Source: Curtobacterium sp. 9128
GTDB lineage: Bacteria > Actinomycetota > Actinomycetes > Actinomycetales > Microbacteriaceae
Reading direction: 5' to 3'
NCBI RefSeq assembly: GCF_007673775.1
Contig: NZ_VEAF01000006.1
Coordinates: 124,001-188,000, forward strand
DNA length: 64,000 nt
In this document: piece by piece, positions 51,050 through 58,697 of the stretch
Numbering within the stretch: the first letter of the stretch is position 1
Layout of the letters: each line of letters begins with the position of its first letter
Translations under genes and position numbers: made by a program
The notes under the pieces: generated by a model
The model's database searches: none
Told to the model about the DNA's origin: nothing
Seen by the model: the letters and a program-made list of their open reading frames with translations, nothing else

Positions 51050-51451
51050 TCACGAGACGCGCAGGCCTCCGTCGCCGCCGATCGTGACCGTACCCGTCGG
51101 GAAGGACACGTTCCCGCACGCGGACGACTCCTGGCCGACGGCCAGACGCGACGTCACGCGGCCGACCTGCTGCTCGCTGATCGTGTCGGTCGCCGTGATC
51201 CGGAAGGCATGCCCGGACGGGTCGGACGACGGAGCCGTGATCGAGTCGTCTGCGGTGACGTCCTCGCACGTGCTGTCGAGACAGACGGACAGGGTGTGCC
51301 CCGGGTGGGCGGACGACCACGCGGTCGCATGGACGGCGATGGTCGCCGTCGACTGCCGCGCACCGCTACAGCCCGTGACGCTGCACCCGGAGACGGCCCC
51401 GAGCAGGACGACGCCGATCGCCAGCGCGCCTGCAGTCCTCCGAGCCCGCAC
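51050..51451 (-). CDS. Small lipoprotein, unknown function
   Basis: 133 residues from the GTG at 51451, giving a normal lipoprotein signal (VRARRTAGALAIGVVLLG, lipobox VSGC). The frame is open to 51523, but that extension (WLRAARS...) is shared with a repeat near 52.2 kb and looks non-native. The mature part has a C-L-D-S-T-C pair and is Ser/Thr rich. The GTG has no clear ribosome-binding site, so the start is uncertain. Function unknown. Confidence 0.65.
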   Translation of the reverse strand: MRARRTAGALAIGVVLLGAVSGCSVTGCSGARQSTATIAVHATAWSSAHPGHTLSVCLDSTCEDVTADDSITAPSSDPSGHAFRITATDTISEQQVGRVTSRLAVGQESSACGNVSFPTGTVTIGGDGGLRVS

Positions 51452-51580
51452 GGGGAGGACGCCGGCGCCGGTGCGGGAGCGGGTCCCCGCCGGTACGGAC
51501 CGGGCAGCGCGGAGCCACGTCACGACGGCGGGGTCAGACTCGAGCCCGAGCAGCGGTGGCCTCCCCGCGACGCGACGGGA

Positions 51581-51964
51581 TCAGAACCTGCAACCAGCGT
51601 CCACTGCCCATCCGGTCGGGCCGGCGTCATTGCACAGATCGCGCCACGTGCGCGGACCGACGACACCGTCCGAGGACACGTGGTCGTAGTTCTGGAAGTT
51701 CTCCACCGCCCACACGGTGTTCGTTCCCCAGACACCGTCGATGGCGATGGTTCGCCCGCCGTCTTGGTCGTCGACGTTGTTCAGCATGCCCTGGATGTCT
51801 TCGATACATCCGTGGTTCGTGGTGTTCCACCCCCACCCGAACGTCGTCCCGGTGCAGTTGGACAACGCGGAGGCTGGCGATGCTCCGAGAAGCACCCCAC
51901 CGAGCGTGAGTGCGCCTGCAGCAGCTGCGGCAACAAGACGGTTCCGCACTTTCCTGGTGATCAT
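51581..51964 (-). CDS. Secreted peptidoglycan-binding-like protein
   Basis: 127 residues. A Sec signal peptide (VRNRLVAAAAAGALTLGGVL, cleavage near ASA) is followed by a small domain: GCIEDIQGMLNNVDDQDGGR, TIAIDGVWGTNTVWAVENFQ and DGVVGPRTWRDLC. This D-G-x-x-G-x-x-T-x-x-A-V-x-x-F-Q pattern is the PG_binding_1 fold. It has four Cys. It would bind the cell wall outside. GAGGGG precedes the ATG. Confidence 0.85.
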   Translation of the reverse strand: MITRKVRNRLVAAAAAGALTLGGVLLGASPASALSNCTGTTFGWGWNTTNHGCIEDIQGMLNNVDDQDGGRTIAIDGVWGTNTVWAVENFQNYDHVSSDGVVGPRTWRDLCNDAGPTGWAVDAGCRF

Positions 51965-52246
51965 CTTCGTCCCCTCGAGTATTCCCTGATGCCGCGAGGT
52001 TGCCCGTTCCGAACGGCTTCGAAGGCCGGATGGAGGCCACCGGAACACCGTTGTCCGGGCAACACCCAGGCAGTCAACGTGGTGATCGCGATCATTGCAT
52101 GGCCTGCGAGCTCCGTGCGAGCTGTCTGTCGGAAGCCACAGGGAAACCGTCACGGTGTCGTCAGTCAGGACCTCCGCGTGGTCCCGCATCGGTGGCTCAT
52201 GGTTCACCCCGCTCCGCCAGTGCGGACCGGGCAGCGCGGAGCCACA
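51965..52246. repeat. Intergenic region with a copy of a segment at 51.5 kb
   Basis: No intact gene. Around 52215-52270 the sequence repeats that at about 51495-51545 (GCGGACCGGGCAGCGCGGAG, then CCACRTCACGACGGCGGGGT) with few differences. On the minus strand both copies read D-P-A-V-V-(T/M)-W-L-R-A-A-R-S. This looks like a duplicated C-terminal or N-terminal coding end left by rearrangement. Confidence 0.6.
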
Positions 52247-52490
52247 TCACGACGGCGGGGTCGAACTCGGGGTCGGCGCGGTCGATCCGGAGGCGAACAC
52301 CAGCAGGACGAACAGCACGCCCCCGGCCAAGACCAGGCTGTTGATGACGACTCCGGCGATGGCGGCCTTCCGCGGGCGCCGACCGAGGTCGATCGCCCCG
52401 AGCACGAGGCCGACCAGCGGCACGATGACGAACCCGGCGGTTGTGCTGCTCCGATGACGAGCGGTGAGGCGACGGTGAGCAGCCATCGCT
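52247..52490 (-). pseudogene. Frameshifted DUF4190-like membrane protein remnant
   Basis: A 79-codon minus-strand frame contains GFVIVPLVGLVLGAIDLGRR and AIAGVVINSLVLAGGVLF, two membrane segments as in DUF4190-like small proteins. Its natural upstream part (LLTVASPLVIGAAQ) lies in another frame, so a frameshift separates the halves. Upstream it runs directly into the TetR fragment on the other strand. Confidence 0.5.
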
Positions 52491-52845
52491 GTACTGGCAC
52501 TTCAAGAACAAGGACGGCCTCTACTCCGCTATGGCGGCCGCCGCCATGGCACCCCATGCCGCGATGCCTCTCCCCAAAGTTGGCGACGACTGGCAGACCT
52601 GGTTCGTCAGCAACACCAAGAGCTTCCGTCGCGCACTCCTCCGACGCCGCGACGGCGCCCGGCTGCACGCGGGGACGCAGCCGATGGGGTCGGCGCGGGA
52701 ACGTAGCGAAGCAAAGATGTCCTTCCTCGTTCAGCACCTGACAGAGACCCTCCTCGCCCTATCAGCCCCCTCCCCTCATCCGCACCTCCTACTTAGTCCC
52801 AATAGCCGATCGTCAACCGGACGCTTGTCGCACCCTGCGCAGTAG
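52471..52845 (+). pseudogene. TetR-class (tetracycline repressor-like) fragment
   Basis: From 52471 the plus strand reads QPSLYWHFKNKDGLYSAM, the recognition helix and following turn of TetR-class repressors. It continues with DDWQTWFVSNTKSFRRALLR, RRDGARLHAGTQP and MSFLVQHL, which match the core of classical TetR. The first HTH helices are missing, a stop codon lies at 52465-52467, and the C-terminal part is out of family after about 52750. The fragment therefore cannot work as a repressor. Confidence 0.7.
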
Positions 52846-52896
52846 CTCACTTGTCGTCCGGATGGTCGCGGCCCTCCGGACTCAACTGGCGCGCCA

Positions 52897-53922
52897 TCAG
52901 TGGATGTTGAACACCCGCTCGGCAGTGCGGTGACTGACATAGGCCAGTTGGTCGTCGTCGAGTCGCGCCTCGCGCAACAGCGCGATCGCGGTACCCGGGT
53001 CCTCGTAGGGCGCGTCGATGGCGAACATGACGTTGTCTTCGCCTGCAGCAGCGAGGGCGAACTCGAGAACGGCAGGGTCGTCGATGCCGCTTGTGGTGAT
53101 GACGAAGTTCCTACGGAAGTACTCGCTCGGGGTCAGCTCGAGATACGGCATCGCGCCAGCGGCTCCGGGAACCTGGGCGGCGAATGCTCGTCGACTGTCG
53201 ATACGACGCAGCCAGTACGGGATGCCCTCGCCCAGGTGACCGAGGACGACGGTGAGGTTCGGGTGCCGGTCGAAGGTCCCGCTCATGATGAGCCGCATCG
53301 CATGCAGTCCCGCTTCGGCCTGGTAACCCCAGATCGCCGCTTGGAGGCCATACGCGTCGTACGGTGCAAGCACGCTCGGGAAGCGAGGGTGAAGGGATAT
53401 CGGTGCCTGGTGGGCCTCGGCAGCGGCGAGGAGGGGTTCGAAGCGCGGCTCGTCGAGGTATTGGCCGTGCGTGTGGGAGTTGATCATGATCCCGTTCAAG
53501 CCGAGGGGACCCATGATCCGGGCGATCTCGTCCGCGGCGGCTTGAGGGTCCTGCGGTGCGAGGGTGCCGAGCGCGGCGAAGCGTGTCGGGTGGTCCGCGA
53601 CGATCGCCGCGAGCTCATCGTTGACCGTTCGAGCAAGCGGTACGGCGTCTTCGGCTTGGAACGGTTGCACGCCGGGCGGGTTGATGCTCAGCACCGCCAT
53701 CGCCTGTCCGGCAGCGTCCATGTCGGCCAGCCGCGAATCGATGTCCGTCAGTGCCGACCGGTATGGGTCGCAATCCTGCACGACACGGGTGAGTTCGACT
53801 TCCCTCCGATCGGCCGGAAACGGTTTGAAGGCGCGGGACGCGGATAGGAACGTCTCGGTGGCGATGTGCTCTTCCGCAGCGATGATGCGGCCCGTGCCGA
53901 GACGTGCGGTCTGCAGGCTCAT
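52897..53922 (-). CDS. Amidohydrolase-2 family decarboxylase-like protein (gamma-resorcylate decarboxylase type)
   Basis: 341 residues. IIAAEEHIATETFL is the metal-binding E-x-H-x-x-x-E-T start seen in gamma-resorcylate and related decarboxylases. SLHPRFPS and VLGHLGEGIPYWLRRIDSR supply metal His residues, and FAIDAPYEDP carries the Asp. These enzymes decarboxylate hydroxybenzoates or hydrolyse related rings without an organic cofactor. The ATG overlaps the SDR stop (ATGA). It is last in a three-gene operon divergent from a LysR regulator. Confidence 0.87.
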   Translation of the reverse strand: MSLQTARLGTGRIIAAEEHIATETFLSASRAFKPFPADRREVELTRVVQDCDPYRSALTDIDSRLADMDAAGQAMAVLSINPPGVQPFQAEDAVPLARTVNDELAAIVADHPTRFAALGTLAPQDPQAAADEIARIMGPLGLNGIMINSHTHGQYLDEPRFEPLLAAAEAHQAPISLHPRFPSVLAPYDAYGLQAAIWGYQAEAGLHAMRLIMSGTFDRHPNLTVVLGHLGEGIPYWLRRIDSRRAFAAQVPGAAGAMPYLELTPSEYFRRNFVITTSGIDDPAVLEFALAAAGEDNVMFAIDAPYEDPGTAIALLREARLDDDQLAYVSHRTAERVFNIH

Positions 53923-54671
53923 GCGCGGCGCCCTCCGTCGACCGAGAGCGTCGTACCGGTGACGTAGGAAGCCTCGTCCGATGCCAGCCAGATGACGGCG
54001 GCAGCCACCTCCTCCGGTGTGGCAAGCCGACCGAGCGGGACCGAGGCGTCGCCAATGTCCGGCGCGTCTCGGCTGCCGGCGACGTGGTCGAACATGCGCG
54101 TGCGGGTCATCGACGGAGCCACGGCGTTGACTCTGACGCCGTGGCGTGCGAAATCGACTGCCGCAACCTTTGTGAGCCCGACAACGCCGTGTTTGCTGGC
54201 GACATATGCTGGCGCCGCCGGGATGGCGAACAGTCCACCGCCTGATACGACGTTCACGATCGCGCCGCCCCCCGCGCGCGCCAGTGCGGGGATCTCATGC
54301 TTCAGGCAGAAGAACGTCCCGGTCAGATTGATCCGGAGAACGCGCTCCCACGCATCGGCTGGCATCTCGGTCAGGTCAACCCCGGTGGACGCCACGCCGG
54401 CGTTGTTGATGGCGATGTCGAGTCGGCCGAACTCCTCGATCGTCCGCCGCACCGCGTCTTGCACGGCTGCCTCGTCGGCGATGTCCGCGACGACCGCGAT
54501 CGCCCGACCCCCAAACATGGTGATCATGTCCGCGGTCGCCGACGCGGCGTCCCGATCGACGTCCACGACCGCGACGTGCGCTCCCCGATCGGCAAGGCCG
54601 GTCGCGACTGCCTGACCGATGCCCAATCCGGCACCGGTGACGAGCGCCACGCGTCCGGTGAGCGCGCTCAC
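53919..54671 (-). CDS. Short-chain dehydrogenase/reductase
   Basis: 250 residues. The NAD(P) site is LVTGAGLGIGQAVA with D-V-D after the second strand, which favours NAD(H). NNAG is present, and the catalytic triad Ser in NVVSGGG and Tyr-x-x-x-Lys in YVASKHG. GTTLSVDGG closes the fold. GTG start at 54671 overlaps the upstream stop (GTGA). A role in oxidation of an alcohol made or used with the neighbouring decarboxylase-like enzyme is inferred. Confidence 0.93.
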   Translation of the reverse strand: MSALTGRVALVTGAGLGIGQAVATGLADRGAHVAVVDVDRDAASATADMITMFGGRAIAVVADIADEAAVQDAVRRTIEEFGRLDIAINNAGVASTGVDLTEMPADAWERVLRINLTGTFFCLKHEIPALARAGGGAIVNVVSGGGLFAIPAAPAYVASKHGVVGLTKVAAVDFARHGVRVNAVAPSMTRTRMFDHVAGSRDAPDIGDASVPLGRLATPEEVAAAVIWLASDEASYVTGTTLSVDGGRRA

Positions 54672-54991
54672 GCGTTCACCTCGTGGTTCACCCACGCAAC
54701 CCGGTACGGGTGAAGCGCCTGCCACCGGTGAATCACGTCTCCCGCGCCCGGAGCAGCGAACAACGCGGCGAGATCCGCCTCGTCGGCCACCAGGAACTGC
54801 AGCACCGCCGTGGCGATGAACGCCGGGATGTTCTCCTCACCGGCGACGGGGATGTGCCGCCGGGACTGGAAGCCCCGGACGATTCCGCTGGCACGCATCG
54901 CCGCCTCGACGTCAGCGACGAACTCGGCCAGGTCGTCGTCGGAGACCGGTTCAGTGAATGAGACAAGCATGGTGTGATTGATCATGGGCAT
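54668..54991 (-). CDS. Small Dabb-like dimeric alpha/beta barrel protein
   Basis: 107 residues. MINHTMLVSFTEPVSDDDLA starts like the Dabb/EthD-type dimeric barrels, with strand-helix-strand and a final HRWQALHPYRVAWVNHE. Such proteins are enzymes or ligand-binding partners in aromatic degradation. AGAGGGTGG lies upstream of the ATG at 54991. First gene of the decarboxylase-SDR operon. Confidence 0.65.
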   Translation of the reverse strand: MPMINHTMLVSFTEPVSDDDLAEFVADVEAAMRASGIVRGFQSRRHIPVAGEENIPAFIATAVLQFLVADEADLAALFAAPGAGDVIHRWQALHPYRVAWVNHEVNA

Positions 54992-55012
54992 CAGTCCACC
55001 CTCTTCATCACT

Positions 55013-55026
55013 GGTAATCCAATACC
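55013..55026. promoter_or_regulatory. Candidate LysR site in the divergent promoter
   Basis: GGTA-n6-TACC is a short inverted repeat between the divergent Dabb-like and LysR genes, about 30 bases upstream of the LysR start. Its position fits LysR autoregulation, but the motif is short. Confidence 0.35.
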
Positions 55027-55055
55027 TCCTGGATCACACCCGATAACCTGATGGC

Positions 55056-55955
55056 ATGGAATTGCTCGAGATCCGCGAGATTCGCGCGTTCATGGCCGTC
55101 GCCGAGCTGCTGCACTTCGGACGCGCTGCGGCCCGGCTGCGGGTCGCGCAGCCTGCGCTGTCGAAGACGATCCGACGGATGGAGGAACGGCTCGGGACGG
55201 CACTGTTCATCCGGTCGACGCGAAGCGTCACACTGACAGCAGCGGGCCGTGCGCTCAAGGAGCACGGAAGGCACGCACTCAACGCCGTCGACGCCGCCGT
55301 CGACCGGGTACGTCGGGCAGCCGAAGGCTGCCGTATCCGCCTGGTGATGAAGGCCGGCGGCGACGCGGGCATGCTCTCGGTGCTCCTCACCGCTCACAGT
55401 GCGAACGCAGCCGCCGACCGGGTGGAAGTCGTCTTCGCCGGCGGCGCGGAACGCACACGACTCATCCAGGAAGGGAAAGCCGATGTCGGGCTGCTGTACG
55501 TTCCGTTCGACGACACCACCGGGCTCCGCACCAGCACCCTCCTCGCCGAGGACCGCGTCGCGATCCTCCCCGAGACGCATCCGCTCAGCGAACGTGCCGA
55601 GATCGATGCCGCCGAACTCGACGGCGAACTGTTCCCGCGATGGGTAGGAGTGCCGGACGACCGCCTGGACGCGCCGGAAATCACCGACGTGGCGGAGCTG
55701 ATCCCGCTGGTGCACATCGGCCGGGTCGTCGCGGTCCTACCGCGCTCCCTCGTGACCCCGACGCCTCCCGGGATCACGTGCGTCCCGGTCCGCGACGCCG
55801 AAACCAGCAGCATCGTGCTCGCATGGCGAACAGACGAACAACGAACGAGCGTCCTCGCATTCGTCGAAGCCGCAATACGAGCTACTCAACAGTCCGCAGA
55901 GCCCCGAGCATCGAGCGTTGCCCCGCCCCATGCAGAGGCACGACCGTCTCGATAA
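55056..55955 (+). CDS. LysR-family regulator
   Basis: 299 residues. The winged helix is clear: LLEIREIRAFMAVAELLHFG, then AAARLRVAQPALSKTIRRME. The ligand-binding domain follows (ADVGLLYVPFDD near residue 145). TAACCT lies six bases before the ATG and no ribosome-binding site is visible, so the mRNA is probably leaderless. It most likely activates the divergent decarboxylase operon in response to an aromatic acid. Confidence 0.92.
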   Translation: MELLEIREIRAFMAVAELLHFGRAAARLRVAQPALSKTIRRMEERLGTALFIRSTRSVTLTAAGRALKEHGRHALNAVDAAVDRVRRAAEGCRIRLVMKAGGDAGMLSVLLTAHSANAAADRVEVVFAGGAERTRLIQEGKADVGLLYVPFDDTTGLRTSTLLAEDRVAILPETHPLSERAEIDAAELDGELFPRWVGVPDDRLDAPEITDVAELIPLVHIGRVVAVLPRSLVTPTPPGITCVPVRDAETSSIVLAWRTDEQRTSVLAFVEAAIRATQQSAEPRASSVAPPHAEARPSR

Positions 55956-56017
55956 CCGATCGGCTATCGAGACCCTGTTCTCGCTGCGTCAGTGCCTGTG
56001 AGCGCAAGATTGAGGTT

Positions 56018-56275
56018 GTGCGTTTCGACACCGGTTTGGCCGCCGCCGACGCCCCGTCCCGCCGGGCGGAGGTTGCCGCGCTCCGGCGCCCTGCTCGACG
56101 AGAGCTGGACGTTCGATCGGCAGGGAGACCGTCACCACGACCAGTACGGGGAGGGCGTCCTTCACTCGGTCGACGGGCCGGTGGAGGTCAGCTCTGCCCG
56201 CAGTGGCACGGTAGCTCCTCCGGTTCGACTGCTCACCCCGGAGGTTCTGCCCTTGTGGGGCTCGCCCGCAAGCTC
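56018..56275 (+). pseudogene. Internally deleted paralogue of the 32.9 kb hypothetical gene
   Basis: The frame begins VRFDTGLAAADAPSRRAEVA, against MRFDTVLAATDAPSLRAEVA in the gene at 32889-33467. After A-L-R-R-P-A-R about 24 residues are missing and the frame shifts; similarity resumes with DESWTFDRQGDRH, EGVLHSVDGPVEVS and LLTPEVLPLWGSPAS, then ends. Similarity also extends about 50 bases before the start codon. Clearly a decayed duplicate. Confidence 0.85.
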
Positions 56276-56531
56276 TCCTGGCCTTGACCGCCCCCTATCC
56301 TCGATCTCCTCGACCGCTACAACATCCCCTGGATGAGGATCACCTCCCGGATGGGGAACTCGAGCACAGCAGGGACGCTACCGGGACCTCCGGCGCGGCC
56401 GTCCGGTGACGCCACCTCAGCCCTTCGCGACCTCGGCGCGCTGCCTCCACCGCCACCCACGGGCGCGTCTGCTGGGTGAAGGTTGAAGCTGACATCACTG
56501 TGTCTTCCGTTCTCGGTCCGAAGGTCGTGGT
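56276..56531. other. Intergenic stretch with no recognisable gene
   Basis: About 250 bases between the pseudogene and the NmrA-like gene. A short plus-strand frame reads LDLLDRYNIPWMRITSR, which looks like a fragment of a coding region, but I cannot identify it. Confidence 0.4.
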
Positions 56532-57368
56532 TCAGCGGAACAGGTCGGCGTTGTCCTCAACCCAGGTCCGGAACGAGCGCGACGGCTTCCCGGTGATGCG
56601 TTCGTACTCGGTTGAGATCTCGGGGTTGGTCCCGACGGCTTCGCGCCAGTCCTTCACGATCTGCCGCACCCACACCTCGGGGACGTACTGGGAGAGCATT
56701 GCGGTGGACTCCGCCTCGGTCTGCTCGATCACTGCCACGGGGCGGCCGATCACCGCACCGATCGTGTCTACCTGCTGCCGCAGCGTCAGCTGCTCCGGAC
56801 CGGTCAACACCGGCGCCTGCCCGATCAGTTCGTCCCCGCTGAGCGCGATCACGGCAACATCAGCGATGTCCTGCTCGTGCACGGGCGCCTGTACCGCATC
56901 CGGGTAGGGCAGCGGCACCGCGCTCTCCCCTTGCACACCCCAGCTCCACCGGGCGGCGTTGCTTGCGAACCCGCCCGGGCGGAGGAACGTGTACGCGATC
57001 CCGGACGCTTCAATGGCGCGCTCGACACGGATGAAGCGCGAGCCGTTGAAGTCCGAAGCCGCACCCGGGAACGTCACCGATGACGAAGACAGCAGCACCA
57101 CGTGCTGCACACCGGCCGCAGCGAACGCTGCGATCAGCACTTCTGGCTCCGCCAGATCCGCGTAAAGAAACACCCGGTCCACGGACTCCAACGCCGCAGT
57201 GAACGACGCCGGATCATTCAGATCCGCCGCGAACACCTGCACCTCGGCCGGCCACGTCAGCTTCTCCGGGGTACGGCTCGAGGCACGCACTTCCTCGCCC
57301 CGTTCCGACAGCCCGGCAACCACCGCCCCGCCGACTGCACCACTTGCACCAACAACCAGCACTGACAT
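56532..57368 (-). CDS. NmrA-like NAD(P)-binding oxidoreductase
   Basis: 278 residues. The Rossmann start is VLVVGASGAVGGAVVAGL, then VQVFAADLNDPASF and VVLLSSSSVTFPG; YTFLRPGGFASN is typical of NmrA/quinone oxidoreductase-2-like atypical SDRs, which lack a clear Tyr-x-x-x-Lys. It may be an NADPH-dependent reductase or a redox-sensing protein. Divergent from a TetR regulator across three tandem operators. Confidence 0.88.
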   Translation of the reverse strand: MSVLVVGASGAVGGAVVAGLSERGEEVRASSRTPEKLTWPAEVQVFAADLNDPASFTAALESVDRVFLYADLAEPEVLIAAFAAAGVQHVVLLSSSSVTFPGAASDFNGSRFIRVERAIEASGIAYTFLRPGGFASNAARWSWGVQGESAVPLPYPDAVQAPVHEQDIADVAVIALSGDELIGQAPVLTGPEQLTLRQQVDTIGAVIGRPVAVIEQTEAESTAMLSQYVPEVWVRQIVKDWREAVGTNPEISTEYERITGKPSRSFRTWVEDNADLFR

Positions 57369-57385
57369 GACATCCTCCTACACTT

Positions 57386-57429
57386 ACGAACAACGTTCGC
57401 GAACAGTATTCGTAACGAACGCCGTTCGT
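57386..57429. promoter_or_regulatory. Three tandem TetR operators
   Basis: Three 15-base inverted repeats of pattern ACGAAC-n3-GTTCGT occur in a row: 57386-57400 (one mismatch), 57399-57413 (two mismatches) and 57415-57429 (perfect). They fill the 82-base gap between the NmrA-like and TetR genes and precede the TAGACT -10 box of the TetR gene. Confidence 0.85.
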
Positions 57430-57450
57430 GTCAAATGGTAGACTTGCGCC

Positions 57451-58137
57451 ATGTCTGAACGGAGAGCAGCTGTCGCGGTGCGACGTGGCCGCGCGGCGAA
57501 GGCCCCGCTGACGGCGGAATCGATCCTGGAAGCCGCGCTGGGCCTCATCCGGCAGCACGGAGTGGATGCGGTGGCGCTTCGGCAGGTAGCCGAGCAGGTG
57601 GAAACCGGTCCGGCGTCGCTTTACGCGTACTTCGCTGGCCGCGATGTGCTCCTTGAGCACGTGCTGGATGCCGCATACGGGCAGGTGCAGCTCGTTGACG
57701 CTCATGACCATGCGGATGGCTGGCGTGGGGCTCTCGCTGCAACGATCGTCAACACGGTCGAGACCTTGGAGCAGTACCCGGGTCTGGGTTCCATTGCGCT
57801 CGGGACAATCCCTGTCCTGCCCGGCGCGCTCCGGCTCGCCGAGCACGAACTCGCCCTCATGGACGCGGGAGATGTCTCGGCCGATCGTGCCGCGTTGGCG
57901 GTGGATCTCATCGCACAGTTTGCCGCCTCATCCGCGATCGAGCGAACCGTCCGCTCGAGCAGCCGCGGGGGTGACGGGGAGCGGGAGCAGGTGCACACTA
58001 CCTACGCGAACGCCGACCCGGGGCGATTCCCCCGCATCCGCCAGCACGCCGCACTCCTGACGGCCCCCGACGAGCAGGCTCGGCGCGGATTTGCGATCCG
58101 GGTGCTCATCGATGGGATCGAAGGCTCCACCTCCTGA
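57451..58137 (+). CDS. TetR-family regulator
   Basis: 228 residues. The helix-turn-helix reads ILEAALGLIRQHGVDAVALR, then VETGPASLYAYFAGRDVLLE. The C-terminal domain is of the TetR_C type with no motif that names a ligand. TAGACT lies six bases before the ATG, so the mRNA is probably leaderless. It should bind the three ACGAAC-n3-GTTCGT sites and control itself and the NmrA-like gene. Confidence 0.92.
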   Translation: MSERRAAVAVRRGRAAKAPLTAESILEAALGLIRQHGVDAVALRQVAEQVETGPASLYAYFAGRDVLLEHVLDAAYGQVQLVDAHDHADGWRGALAATIVNTVETLEQYPGLGSIALGTIPVLPGALRLAEHELALMDAGDVSADRAALAVDLIAQFAASSAIERTVRSSSRGGDGEREQVHTTYANADPGRFPRIRQHAALLTAPDEQARRGFAIRVLIDGIEGSTS

Positions 58138-58435
58138 CCACGCCAGCCGCTCACCGGAGGATCTCGACCAACACCACCCATGCCTCCAGGACGGCCAACG
58201 GTCTGCAGGTCGGCGATGTCGATCTTCAGGAGGGTCGCCTGCAGCGCTTTGAGCGTCATCGGCTTCGCCCGTCGGGCCGGAACGGACCGGGTGCGGCGGA
58301 TGCCCTTGAGATGATTGATTCGGGCTCCGGCTCAATGGTGACCCCGGGCCCGTCGCCGGCGCCGCCGCAGTGGCCGCGTCGAAGCCCTCCGCAGCACGAG
58401 CCTCAGAGACGCAGCGCGGGCCCTCCCAGGAACAA
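58138..58435. other. Intergenic stretch with no recognisable gene
   Basis: About 300 bases between the TetR gene and the tRNA terminator. A minus-strand frame starting ALQATLLKIDIADLQTVG is open but has no family I recognise and runs into the end of the TetR gene. It may be a gene remnant. Confidence 0.4.
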
Positions 58436-58463
58436 GAAAACCCCCGCGTGAACGGGGGTTTTC
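58436..58463 (-). terminator. Terminator of tRNA-Ser
   Basis: GAAAACCCCCG...CGGGGGTTTTC is an 11-base perfect stem with a 6-base loop. On the minus strand it ends in a T-run just downstream of the tRNA. It is the one classical intrinsic terminator in the window. Confidence 0.92.
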
Positions 58464-58465
58464 TG

Positions 58466-58555
58466 TGGCGGTACCGGTGGGATTTGAACCCACGGTGGAG
58501 TTGCCCCCACACATGTTTTCGAGACATGATCCTTCGGCCGCTCGGACACGGTACC
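58466..58555 (-). tRNA. tRNA-Ser(CGA)
   Basis: On the minus strand a 90-base class II tRNA starts GGTACCGTGTCCGAG. The acceptor stem GGTACCG pairs with CGGTACC, followed by discriminator G and an encoded CCA. The anticodon loop reads TCTCGAAAA, giving anticodon CGA. The long variable arm and the GTTCAAATC T-loop fit a serine tRNA. Confidence 0.95.
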
Positions 58556-58697
58556 GGGGAAGAGTTTACACGATCCGGGAGGCTGCTCGCGACACCGCAG
58601 GTCGGCTCACCCTCCACAGGCGGTCACTTCCAGGTCCCCTCCACACCCTCAGACTCCCCTCTGATCCGTCCTGGCCAGCGGGCGTACCGTCCTCGAC

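Noticed and set aside
52197..52511. 104-codon minus-strand frame
   Set aside because: Its product is an Arg-rich out-of-frame reading of the DUF4190-like remnant plus the repeated W-L-R-A-A-R-S segment.
58002..58259. Small minus-strand frame starting M-T-L-K-A-L-Q
   Set aside because: It overlaps the end of a clear TetR gene and I recognise no family; kept only as a possible remnant.
58466..58555. tRNA-Ser as an integration site for the 51-58 kb region
   Set aside because: No direct repeat of the tRNA 3' end and no integrase gene are visible in the window.
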